The notes under the pieces were generated by a model. The model searched no databases and had not been told where the DNA came from. It saw nothing but the letters and a program-made list of their open reading frames with translations. A DNA stretch of 64,000 nucleotides, taken from NCBI GenBank assembly GCA_009823505.1, contig VZQC01006876.1:3759661-3823660 (forward strand). Reading direction: 5' to 3'. A program made the position numbers and the translations under genes. The stretch's first letter is position 1, and each line of letters opens with the position of its first letter. This DNA is from Rhizomys pruinosus. Taxonomy: Eukaryota; Chordata; Mammalia; Rodentia; Spalacidae. This document shows, in pieces, positions 1 through 27,000 of the stretch.

Positions 1-15353
<15,353 letters not shown>

Positions 15354-16506
15354 GACGAAGCCAGCTACCTGGGGAGATGCTGCCTTGGATTCCTAATTAC
15401 ATCTGCCTTAAAACACAAAGCAGCACAGTAGAAGTGGGACGATGATGCTTTGAGACCATCTCCTGCTGGTGCCTTACTGCTTATGGACGATTTTAAGAGG
15501 ACCTCATTAATTCGCTCAACTCCTAACTACCATGAGAAGTTTCTGGTCCAAAGGAAACTGAGTGTCAAATGTTTGCAGTATAGGTCTGGGAACTGCAAAA
15601 GATAAACTCTGAAGCCCCCCACCCTCAAAATTCCAGATTAGTTTTAGCTTTTAGATCAAGCTGTCTGTGGTATTAGTAAGGGAGAATAACCTTGGGAGTA
15701 TAACTACCCCTGGCTGGTTCAGCAGTACATGTCTAAGGCAGATTTCCCAGATAACATAAGGGAGTGGGGTTTAGCTCTGTTCCTAGATCTCATTCCCAGT
15801 GAGGCCAGTTCATTAGGACCAGCAGCCCGGCTGTGTGCAGGTGCCTTCTGCCTGTTGTTAGCTGTGTTAAGTCTTGGTGGTGCGAACGTGTACTTGTTCA
15901 GAGCAAGCTTTCATATCCACACCTCGCTCTTCTTCCACTTGCTGTTTTAATAGACCTCAAAGTAGACTGAACAGACTTTGAGGTGGGGGCTGGAGGGACT
16001 GTGAAGCTTCTGCAAAAGCCTTCACTTCAACCGCACAGCAGTGGAGAGCAAATGCGCACCCTCTTAAGCAGGTGGGCTCTGACAAGCACACGAACACAAG
16101 GAACACTGGCTCTGACATCTCAGTGGTGACATTAATGCGGCCCTAGCCTTTTCCTCTACACTAGCGTTCCACAGCACTGGGCTAGAGGCCCTGGAGGAAG
16201 GGCACTCTGCCTCTAAGAATGCATTTGTTAAGGTGAGTGAGCTGTTTTGTGAACCAAAATCACCATTTCTTCTTGTAGAAAGTAAGACTCAGAATAAATC
16301 TTAGAATATTTTTTCAATGTCTTTTTCACAATCATGTACTGGGAAACCAATTTCATACTAAACTGATTAAATAATACATTTATAATCTGTAACAGTTTGT
16401 ACTTACAGCTTTTTTTGTAAATAGAAACTATAATTTATTGTCTATTTTATATCCATTTTGCTGTAACATTTAAGGAAAGACCAGACTTTTTTCTTAAAAA
16501 AAAGGT

Positions 16507-16512
16507 TTTATT
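16507..16512 (-). terminator. Txndc5: Txndc5 candidate poly(A) signal AATAAA
   Basis: TTTATT on the + strand reads AATAAA for Txndc5. A second copy lies at 16434-16439. Which of the two is used cannot be decided from sequence alone. Confidence 0.5.
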
Positions 16513-16644
16513 TAGAAAGTATAAACCAATTGTACCACTTGAATTTTCTTTTAATACAAGACTCATGATGCAAAGCCGAAGCCCCCTGTGCTGGCCCTCT
16601 ATCGAGAGCTGTTTTTAAAGGACAGCTGTGAACCACACATGATT

Positions 16645-16650
16645 AATAAA
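16645..16650 (+). terminator. Bmp6: Bmp6 poly(A) signal AATAAA
   Basis: A canonical hexamer on the + strand at the end of the conserved 3'UTR block. The next + strand sequence is unlike the UTR, so cleavage near 16,665 is likely. Confidence 0.7.
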
Positions 16651-17901
16651 ATTTCTTTAAGGCAGAGGCTGGCAGAGGTGCCTCTGTTCCTTCTGCTCAG
16701 ACAGTAGATGTGGTCTTGTTTGAGTTTCCTACTACCCAGTCTGTGCCAGGCATGGACTTCCCCTGCTCATGGGGGGTGGGTGACAGGTCTTGGCACAGAG
16801 CAGTTTTGAAGACAAGTAATTCGATGGAAAGGACAGATGCAGACATACGAGCACGTAGCCCTGCAGTTGTGCTTTGCAGAGGTGAGAGCCATGTCTAACA
16901 ACTGGGATGGCAGCAACTGGACAGAGCTAGCCTCGACATCCAACCGTGCGTACCTGGGCGGGGGCAGTCCTGTCGCCTTCAGTCTTTGGTCTTGAGGTCA
17001 AATGAATCACTACTCATACATTGGAAGGTCAACCTCCTTGAAGGTGAACAACACAGAGCAAGCTTCTAAAAGGACTATTTAGGAGCAGAGTCAGAAGCTG
17101 TTTCTATAGGGCCTGAGTGGAGCTGCAGGGTGGTCCTCGGGCCTGGGAAAGCCCACGGGGTCCTACTGTCCCTGGGGGCCAATAGGACCACACTCTTTCT
17201 GGGCTGACAGATGGCAAGGACCTGCCTTGTGGACCTTTCCACACCCTCGCTCTCTGCAGAAGACACCTAAATGTTCACATGCTTAGTCTTCATGTTCACA
17301 TGGTGAGCTAATGAAATCTTTTCCTCTATACGAAGCAGACAGGAAGATCCTTTAAAGGACAACTGATTTGACAAGCGTCAACAGGTACATCAGCTTTGGG
17401 CACATGTCAGAAGTAATGCTCACTAAGGCTTACTCTCTAAGTACCAGCAGAACCATCTTCAAGCTATGGACAACCATTATTAAGTCAATTGTGACCTTCA
17501 GATCAAAGGGAGATCAATAGCACCCCAGGGCACCTTTCTAGAACTCTGAGGCAGTCCAAAAACTATGCTTTTGGATAATGCATTTCCCTAACTCTTTCAG
17601 GAGCCAGCAGAGCTCAGCAATTTGGTTTTCCTTGACGGTACTTTCGTCTCAAAGGAAGCCAATTTAATTTTGTCAAGAGAAGGTTCCAGGATGAATTGCC
17701 ACTGAAAATACTGGGTTTGCCCAGTGACTGTGAGCTACATGATTAGAAAAACTTAATCAAGGTCCATAGTACCTGGTGGCTGAAAAAGCACACATGAAGA
17801 CACAGAAGTTCAGTAGAGTCGGCTTTCCCAACCACCAGCGACGTCTCTGACGCTGTTCCTGCACTAGCTGCAGTAGGAAGAACAGGACTGCCACGCGGTC
17901 T

Positions 17902-18024
17902 CTACAGTTCATCCTTCGCCTGGCGCAGAACAAAGCTGTGTAAGGAGTCCAGGTCTCTACCTCCATGGTGCTCGCCCACTTTTTCACCTCCTCGGAAAAG
18001 CAACAATGTGGGATAGCCTCGTAC
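17902..18024 (-). CDS. Txndc5: Txndc5 exon 10: end of Trx domain 3, KDEL, stop
   Basis: The exon begins after a long pyrimidine tract and TTTTAAAG. Encodes [40 protein letters not shown] and the stop TAG (17904..17902). KDEL is the ER retrieval tetrapeptide. Confidence 0.97.
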   Translation of the reverse strand, partial: VRGYPTLLLFRGGEKVGEHHGGRDLDSLHSFVLRQAKDEL

Positions 18025-21000
18025 CTTTAAAAGAGAGAGAGAGAGGAAAAAAAAAAAAAAGAGGCTGAACAGAATGGTTTAAATCACAGGCAAGTTGTTC
18101 CTTAAAAGTAGAGAGGTTGGGAGATGGTTCAGTCATTATAATCCCACATAAGCCTGAGGACCTGAGTTCAGACCCCAGCACCATGTAAAAGCTAGATCCT
18201 GTGGTGTGCATCAGTAACTCTGGTGCTGGAGAGGCTAGAGATCGGCGGATCCCCAGAATCTACTGGTCAGACAGCCTACCCAAATCAATGAGCTTGAAGT
18301 TCCTGTCTCAAAAATAAGGCAGAAAGTAAGTAAGGAGGACATGTGACTTTGAGCATGCACATGCACACGCGTGCACACACACACATATCCACCACCAACA
18401 CTAGCACCCCCTCCACACACACATCACCAGAAAAGCTCCTGTAGATGAGGCTGGAAAATCCTGTGGCTAAGGTCAGTGCTACAGCATGCATGTAGTATAC
18501 ACAAGGCACTGGATTCCACCCCAAGCACTACAAGCAAACACCATACATACAAAAAGCAAAAATAAAAATGAGAGTCCATAACCCTGTATGACCAGTTCAG
18601 GACAAAAGCACCAGTTAAGAGTCTGGCTTTCTGGTTGTGGCCTTTCTAAAGAAGTTTAGCTTCATGGCTCCTTTCAGGACACTGGCTTTAGGATACTGAA
18701 CACTGAGCCCTCCAGTGATTAGGACAAGGGCTGGGCAGTCAGCAGGAAGGGCCATGGAGGCAGCATGCACTCTCAAGGCCTGGTACCTCAGTATCACACA
18801 GTATAGACTCAGCATGGCTCCAGAGCTGCACTCCCTGCAGCTGAGGATAAAGCTGGCCTTCAGAGGATCCTTTGTTTCTCAAATGGCACAACTCAAGACA
18901 CCAATCTCTAGGGAGGCCGGGGCAGAGTGAATGATCTCATTCCCCAATGCCAAATGACAGTCCCTTGGGGAGCTGCTCCAAATCCTAGCACCCCCAGTGC
19001 ACCCACCGAGTACTTGCTGCAGATATTTCGCTCAGCAGTGCAGTCGACTTCAGCGATCTTGACCCCTGCCAAGCCAGGGAACTCCTTTGAAGAAAGTTCC
19101 ATCCAGGTAGGAGCCAGATTCTTACAGTGTCCACACCTAGAAGGAAGCAGAAGCAGTCGTGCTGAAGTGAGGCCAGGCCACTCTGCGTCTATGCCAAGCC
19201 TGTTTCTCCTGCACAATGGTCAATACCTGCCTCAAAGTTCATAGACATCTAGTTCTCCCACTGGTACATGTGGGCTTTTCCCAACCCCCGCCCATCCCCC
19301 CCAAAAGGAATTCAAAGTTGTTTTGGTAACCTGACCAAAGTGAGCAGGGCAAGTTTAGATTCTGAGCCCACTTTCAGGAATGGAGAGTGGGGCAAACTGG
19401 AGTGCAGGAATGAGCAATGGGGTGCACAGGAAACAAGTCCCTGGGAACCTTTCAAAGGGTCTCACTTCAGTGCTGAGGACAGTTTAGGCAAGACTGTTAG
19501 GGTAGAGATTACAAAACTCCAGAGCTTCCCTGGCACTTCAGCAATGTCAAAGCCCAGGACAGTCAGGTGCAAGTCTTCCCGTCTTCCCCATGCATCTGTT
19601 TGCTTCTGCCATCCCCACAGCGGAAGCCACCGTAGTCTGTAGTCACAGGGAGCTTCTCCTGTCATTCTTGAACACACAGCTTTAGACGGTTTTTCTTTTC
19701 TTTTTTCTTTTTGTCTTTTTACTAAGATCTCACATTTTATACACCTGTACTTTCTCAGGTAGAGGGTTTTTCTTTTAAATAAAGTAACTTTAATGATAAT
19801 TCAGTAGCATTTCTTCTTCTTTGTAGCCCACGCTGGCCACGAATTCACAATCCTCCTGCCTCAGCCTCCCGAGTGCTGGGATTCCAGGCAAGCCTCTCCA
19901 CACCAGGATGCCTTGCTATCCAGAGCAAACCCTGCCCGGCTCCCTACTTGTGTCCTCACTAGCTTCCCGTCCCTGATGTTAGCTTTCTCCTGAGTACATG
20001 GAGTGAAACAAGCTGACAAGAAACGTGACCTACCCAGTGCACTTGGGGCAAATAATCTAACACTCTCTGGTGTACGCTGCATGCTGCTTCTTCAGGGGGA
20101 CTGTTTCTTTTATGGAGAAAGACTCTTGTTCCTATTTTAAAGCTGAGGAAACTTATGTTCAAGGGCATCAAAAGACATGTGGAGTTACAGGAGCTCATGG
20201 TAAGTCATGGAACCTATCAGCCTCGCAGCATGCCAGGCGGTCCTGGTCTCCACAGCTGGCTCTCCATCCATTCATGCTCTAGCCCGAAGGACCAGGGGCT
20301 GGAAGGTTCTAACAGAAAGCAGAGCTCTCCCAGGCTTCTCTGTTAACATGAATAAAAAGAAAGCGAGGAGCAGAGCTCAGGCACCTGTTCACAGCTGGCT
20401 TCGCAGAGCCATCCATTTGGAAAGTTCTAGATGCCACAAAGTGAACTTTTCTATGGCTATCACAAGTCACCTCTGTTTTTGTTTTTCCCAAGTAGATTGA
20501 ACTTTAAAGTAAAGTAATTTAACCTCATTATCTATATAATAACTGTTGAATGCTTTAATATATTTTATGAACTTCAACGTATTTGATGAACAGGGGCTAT
20601 AAAGGCAATATGTTCTGCAACATGGCATGTGTTGACATGCGATGCTTGCTCAATGGCCAGGCTGGAGGGTCACCTACTGAGCTGAAAGCCACGCTATGGC
20701 AGAGAATACACTGGCACTATTTCTAGTTAGGTGGCCACTTACCATGGAGCATAAAACTTGATGAAGGTTATTCCTTCTGCAACGGTGTCATCAAAGTTCT
20801 TTTCCGTGAGTGCCAGCACAGTGCCCTTCAGAGGGGGAAAGTCAGTTTAAATACATTGATTAAAGCAGAGCAGGAAAGAAAGAAGAATCTGCTAGGCATA
20901 CTCCAGAACAGCTACAGGCTACACACAGGGCAGCCAAGGTGTCGTGATGGGCCAGGATGCCGAGCCCAAGAGTTGCCTGAAGTGAAGAGGATGGCAGGAC

Positions 21001-24000
21001 ACTGCAACTGGGTGTCAGCTTTGGGGGCATGGCATGAGGCTGAGACCCCAGACAGATCTCCCAGGCTTCATCTGCTCACAACCAGCCCAGGAGCTCCAGG
21101 TGTGGCTCCATCCTCCAGGGCTTGACAGCCTAGATCACTCCACTCTAGACATGAGCCTGTACCTCCCAGGCCTACAGCCCAAGATGCCACTGGTAGACTG
21201 CAGAAGCTGGCAGAGTCTTCTCTCTGGTCCTGTCCATCTGCAAGCATTTACCCTCTTAGCTGACAGAGGAACCTAGCTGCAGCAGCACAGGCCATGCTAG
21301 GTGCTTGACACAGAATGGGATTCTTGCCATTCTCAGGTGCTAAGCAAGCATGAGCGATGCTCACCCAGCCTGGGCTGGAGAATTTCAGGGGAAGGTGCTC
21401 CAAAGCAGTTCTGTCTTGCCAGTTGCAGGATCTAGTCTGCTTCCCTAAACGTGGGTATGAAGCAGTCCTCAGAGCGCTGCTATGGAGTACTTGCCGGGCA
21501 GCTCCGTGTACAAGGGCTGCCGTCGGGGACTCAGAGGCTAAGTGGGGCCACTGAGAACACCACCACCCTTATGTCTAGAAATAGACTACCTCGCTAAGAG
21601 ACCTGCTTAATGGTGGAAAGCTTCATTATAAACAGCAACTGTGCGTGATGGAAGGATCCAGGGGGTATAATTCTACTCAATTGGGGATGACCTTTAAAAC
21701 CACCATGACATGCATGTGCCCCTAATGTTTGTATGTGCTCATACAACTCCAGATTTGTTTGTTTACTTCTTAAACCAAAACTTCAGGCTGTCCCTGACCC
21801 AGAAGAGTATGACTTGGGAGTGGGTCCTGGCTTGGGCAGCCTCTTGCTGCCCGTGCCTAGGCAAAAGGGCAGCTGTGCCACTGACTTCTCCAATCTTAAG
21901 AACTGAGTTTTCCTGAGTGATGGCTCCAGTGAGTCACATCCTCTCTGCACATGGTGAGGGTTCAGCTGGAGTCACAGCCCTCATCCCAGGGAACAAGGCG
22001 TGCTTGCTGCCCCTGCCTGTGACCTCCAATGTCTCACCAACCAGGAAAATTTGGCTTGCTAGGAAGCTGAGCGTTGGAGCTGCACAGTGTCCATGCAGTT
22101 ATTTCTCAGCAGCCATAGAGCACTGGTGCCAGGAACACCATGTCCCAGAACCCAGGGAGGCTTCGGTGCTTTACATGTAACGGCCAAGTATTTGTGTAGA
22201 GTTTACATGCATCCCCATATACTTTAAATCATCTCTGAATTACTTATGACACCTCATACAATGACTCACTCTCAATAGTTCTTTACAGTCTCCTAATCAG
22301 AACAGCAGTTACATATACATACATTTATACATGGAATTTGACCTACTTTTGATCTCTGGTTGATACAAAAGATGGACTGAACTCTGATTTGAACACACCG
22401 ACTAACCTTAGAGTGGGTAGCTGTGGGAAACCGATGGCAACAGCCCTGAACAATGTCTTTGGTACCCACGGCTTCAGTGTCTGCTGCTGTGTTTAGCTGG
22501 TGACATCACTCAACTAAAGCATATGGCCTGTGGTGGTCCATGTACTACCTGTCCATCACGTGTCTGTCCTTACTCACACAGCCTGGAAACCAGCCCTGGG
22601 AGACCACCCTTCCGGCTCCCTGCTCCTTCCCTGTGTGGGTGCCACCATGAGCCAGATACTCCCGAAATCTGAGTCACCTTAGACTCCTCCTTCCCTCGCC
22701 TCCCACCCTGTAGGATCTGTGCTCAGAAGAGCGGATGCTTCGGCTTTCTCTTCCTGCCTGCTCGGTCTCACCCTTACTTTGGAGTCTCATCATCTTTCAG
22801 GACCAACAATTCAGTTCCCCTTTCACCTCAGAAGCTTGCAGATCATCTTCCTGCAGTCCATCTGCTCCAACCCTCCAGGGCTCCCCACCAGCTGACCCCA
22901 CAGCTGGGGACAGGTTCTCTACTGTCTAGCTCCCATCTAGCCTGCTCTTTGGTATCCTGCTGCAGTGCTGGAACTGTTTCCCTCCAGTGCCTGGCTGCCT
23001 GGGTTGGCTCTGCTCTGAACAGCTGATTCTCAAGACTTTACTCCGGGTCCCATGCGCCCCCATCTGGCACCTTGTGAGTCTGTCCTGCATCTCTCGCCTC
23101 TAGCTAGGTGATGCCCAGCACACATGCTCATCACAGCCCAGGGACACCTACTCCCACATGGTCTCATTGTTTCCAGGCTGGAAAACAGTCACAGTTGCTG
23201 TGCTGTTTTCTGGCAGCTGGAAATGCAATGGGAGCTTGATAAATGAAGAACCTAGAGTCCAAACCCAAGACCACCTGAGTGAATGAGAGAGTGGCTGCCT
23301 AAACGTTTTCTGCAATCTGGCTGCCAATTCCTCTGTACAGCCCTCCCTACTGCAACTCTCCCAGGAGCCTTTGCTGGAAAGTCAAAATCAAATGACAGCA
23401 GCAAGTTGCAGAGTCAACAGAAATGGAGCCGGGGTGGTAGGTGGGGCTCACACATATCATCCCCAAGTAACGAGGTCAAAAAAAGACAGACTCAGGAGGC
23501 TTGTGAAACCACCTCAGGGTTTTCTCAAGGGAAAGCCTCCCTCTGCTCACCTTGGCCACATCAAGCACAGAACAGTAGACAGGAAAGCGCTTCGCATCCA
23601 GAAGGCCCTGTGAGTGGGCAGGTGTTCCGAACCATCTCTCTGCTTTCCAACCAATACCCACCTTGTTTCCTGTGGGCTCAGCAGCCAGCACTGGGGCCTC
23701 TGAAGGCTCGATGGGCTCTGCGGCTGCCTCTGAACCTTGCAGCTGTGATTCCACGTAGTCTCTCAGTGACTCCAAGTCCCGCTTTCCCTTGTACTGATCT
23801 ACCTGTCCAAGACACAGGCCACAGGGACACTGTCAGCACGTAGCCACATGCCTTGCCACCCCACTTGCTAAGCTGGGTCCTCATCGGGGTCTCAGCTCCA
23901 GCTGTGTGCCTCCTGTAATGTCTGTCTGCTCTTTCTCACTTGATAAAGGACAGATGACAGGCAAACATCATGGTGAGAGATGCCACATGTCCTGAGTCTG

Positions 24001-27000
24001 GGGTACAGCTGGCCAGCCACCCTGCTCCCTGGGTACCCTACCAAAACCAACTCAGGGAAGAGAGGGCTCACTAGATCTTACAATTCACAGTCCACCATCA
24101 AGGAAAGCAAGGCAGGAACCATGAAGCGGGAACTGAAGCAGAGACCATGGAGGACAGTGCTAACCAGCTTGCTCCCCCGGGCTTGCTCAGCTACTGCTCT
24201 TACACAGCCAGGCCCACCTGCCCATGGATGGCACCACCTGCCCATGGATGGCACCACCTGCCCATGGATGGCACCACCCACAGTGGGCTGGGCCCTCCTA
24301 CAATAATTAAGAATTAAGAAAACGCCTCACAGACACGCCCACAGGCCAGTCTGATGGAGAAAATTCCACAACTGAGGTTCCTTCTGAGATGACTAGTCTG
24401 TCAAGTTAACGAAAACTAGCCAACACACTGGAGGATTCTGAGCTGTGGGCCACAGGCCAGGGGTGGAAGGAGGGAGGAGACTGAACCTCACTGACAGCAG
24501 GCATTACTCCTGTTCCAAGGTCTGGAAAGGTCTGTGTTTATACCAGAGGACAGGTGTCCCAGGCCTGCAGAGTCCAGCAATTCCAGTGATAACCTGAGCT
24601 ATCAAAATGGCAGTGCACATTCACTGTACCTGTGAAACCCTCAGCAACTCAGCTTCAGAAGGCCCAGCCACATGGGAACTAGAAACATACCTTCTTGCCA
24701 TCTCGAAACCAGAGCAGAGTTGGGTAGCCTCGGACCTGGTTTTCAGAGCAGAGTCCATAGTGCTGTGTGCAGTCGACCTGAAAAGAGCAAAATAAAGCTT
24801 CTGGTCAGCTTCCTCGTGGCCTTGCTAAAGGCATTATGGGATAATCTATAGTTTGATTTAAAAACAACAAACAAACAAACCCCCCCCCCCCGAAAACCAG
24901 ATTTCACAGCATCCACGGCAGCGAGCTGGATGGTTTTAGACTTTTCCTTATATACCTGAACTAATGGAACAAGGTGATAAGATTTTAGATACAGGATTTA
25001 ACACACTTGAAAATGCCAGGTTTTCAGAAGCCTCTTGACAGCTGGGAAGGGGGCATGAGTCACTCTGCTGAGCTAGGTGCTTACCTGGGCAATGCCCAAC
25101 ACCATGGAAACTATTGTCATGCTCACAGTTAGGCAGTTCCAAATCAAGGGGGATGGACAGGTGGGGGCACAGCTCAGTGATAGAGCATGTGCTTAGCATG
25201 CACAAAGCCCTTGGATTTTGAAACCCAGCACACACATAAAGGCAAGTGGGACCAAGTGTGGTAGTCCACACTTTTAATCCCAGGACTTGGGAGGCAAAGC
25301 CAGGCAAATCTCTGTGAGATCAAGGCCAGCCTGGTCTACATAGTGCGTTCCAGGCTAGCTGGGGCTATAAGGATACCTGGTCTCAAAAAAACAAAAGGCA
25401 AATGGGAACAAATCAGTCAACTTTAATAGGAATGTTTGATAAGCATAGTAGTGTAAATTTGTCCAAATAGATTCCAATATTAATTTATTCTGATGAGAAC
25501 CCGAGGCCATATATAGGTTAGACAAGCAGTCCACTGCTGAGCTACACCCCAGTTCTTCTGTTAAAATATTTTTGTTTTGAGACAAGATATCAATAAGTTG
25601 CCCCAGCTGGCCTTGAACTCATGATCCTCCAGAGGAGCTAGAATTATAGATCTGTACTACCTTGGGCTCAGATTACTTCATTTAAATATTTTAAGGATTC
25701 TTCTTGCCTGATATTTTCACAAACATTTGCTAAGTTACTTTTTAAACTTTCTATCAGCCTTAAAATTAGCCACATAGAACTAAGTTGTTTTTCATGTCAA
25801 CAAAGTAGGGTTTAAAAACTGTGTGAAGCTGCAAGGCTGCAGTGAGAGCCATTAGAGTGCTGAGTGAAGTCCAGAAAGCTCAAGCCAACTCTGTGATGTA
25901 TGTGTACTTTCCAAGGTCCAGTCTACCAGCCCCAAGGCCCAGAAATGAAGGCCCCTCACGGCCTGCACTACTCAAGCCTAGCTTCTACTCAGAGCCTCTA
26001 CTGGATGAACAAAAAATACATCATCTTCCATAAAAGTTCACAAAGCTACAAAAAAACTCCGGAAAGACTCCGAAAAAGATGCAAGACATGTATGGCAGAG
26101 TGCAGGAACTCAGGTGGGGTGGGGGGCATGGAAAGGGAAGTGACTCTAAATTTGATTGAGAAATGATGTATGATGTATGGAAAAAGTTTAATAACAATAA
26201 TAAATTTTTAAAAAATTCACAAAGCAACTTGAAGGACATAAAATCTTGGTAAGATTAGAAAGATAGAACACAAGATAAAATTACTTCCACAAAATGTTTA
26301 ATGACTATAAATATTACTATATAAATACTATATAAAGAATATATAGTACAGATCATTGAAAGCTTAAGTAGAGAATCCATCAAATAATGATTCCAGTCTA
26401 TCTAGCATTGCTCCACGTGAAGGACTGCTACACAGTACATTCTCAACTTCATAACTACACACGGTACATCTTGCTTCCCTATGTCTAAGGGGAGACATCT
26501 CAGCCAAGGCCAGCCCACCAGGTCTATCCAAATTCCAGGCTTTGCTTTTGACCATCATACCTGGACACACAATATTACTGTACACAGGGAGCCCTGTGAC
26601 AAAGAAAAAGGAGACTTTTCTCTCCAGGTGTTCCATGAAGGATGCCTGGTGGGCACCACAGGATAGATGAGAGTCAAAGTGCCTGATGGTCTGAGAGCGG
26701 TTCTGGATAGTTCCAGGAAACTTAGGTACACAGAAGTTGCTAGACATTACTTCTCTATGTGAACAGTTGGAAGGAATCATAGGCGTGGTACAAGTGGGGT
26801 CTGAGGTGGGGTCTGTTTCAAGTCCCTGTGAGTTGGGAGCCCAGGGCCCTACAGGAGAGTTACTGGCTGAGCTCCATAGACATCCAGTGAACATTCTGCA
26901 AGGCTCTACCTCGTGTCTTTGCAGAGCAGGCTCCAGGGCTGCCAGTTCAGACCTGGCCATCCCTTCAAGACAAACAAAGCAGCCCAGGCAATAATTTATC

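Larger units (their letters stand above)
15354..16665 (+). other. Bmp6: Bmp6 3'UTR
   Basis: Sequence from the stop codon to just after the hexamer AATAAA at 16645-16650 (GATTAATAAAATTTC). The distal part is AT-rich, free of SINEs and looks conserved (TTTATTGTCTATTTTATATC around 16434), in keeping with a regulated growth-factor UTR. A second AATAAA at 16293-16298 could serve a shorter form. The exact cleavage site is inferred. Confidence 0.75.
16490..17901 (-). other. Txndc5: Txndc5 3'UTR
   Basis: Non-coding continuation of exon 10 on the - strand, without SINEs, running to hexamers AATAAA at 16512..16507 and 16439..16434 (read on the - strand). About 1.4 kb, similar to the known length in other mammals. 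The exact end is inferred; it would run past the Bmp6 poly(A) signal at 16,645. Confidence 0.65.
19137..20742 (-). other. Txndc5 intron 8 (1.6 kb)
   Basis: GTAAGT...TTCTAG in phase 2. Holds a short copy of an unclassified repeat (19,700-19,765) and a B1/B4-like fragment (about 19,800-19,900). The rest shows nothing recognisable. Confidence 0.8.

Noticed and set aside
17757..17987. 76-codon - strand frame at the Txndc5 3' end
   Set aside because: It is exon 10 read in the wrong frame. The true frame ends in KDEL and TAG at 17902.
23283..23843. 186-codon + strand open frame
   Set aside because: It lies antisense over Txndc5 exon 7 and has no homology; shadow of coding DNA and flank.
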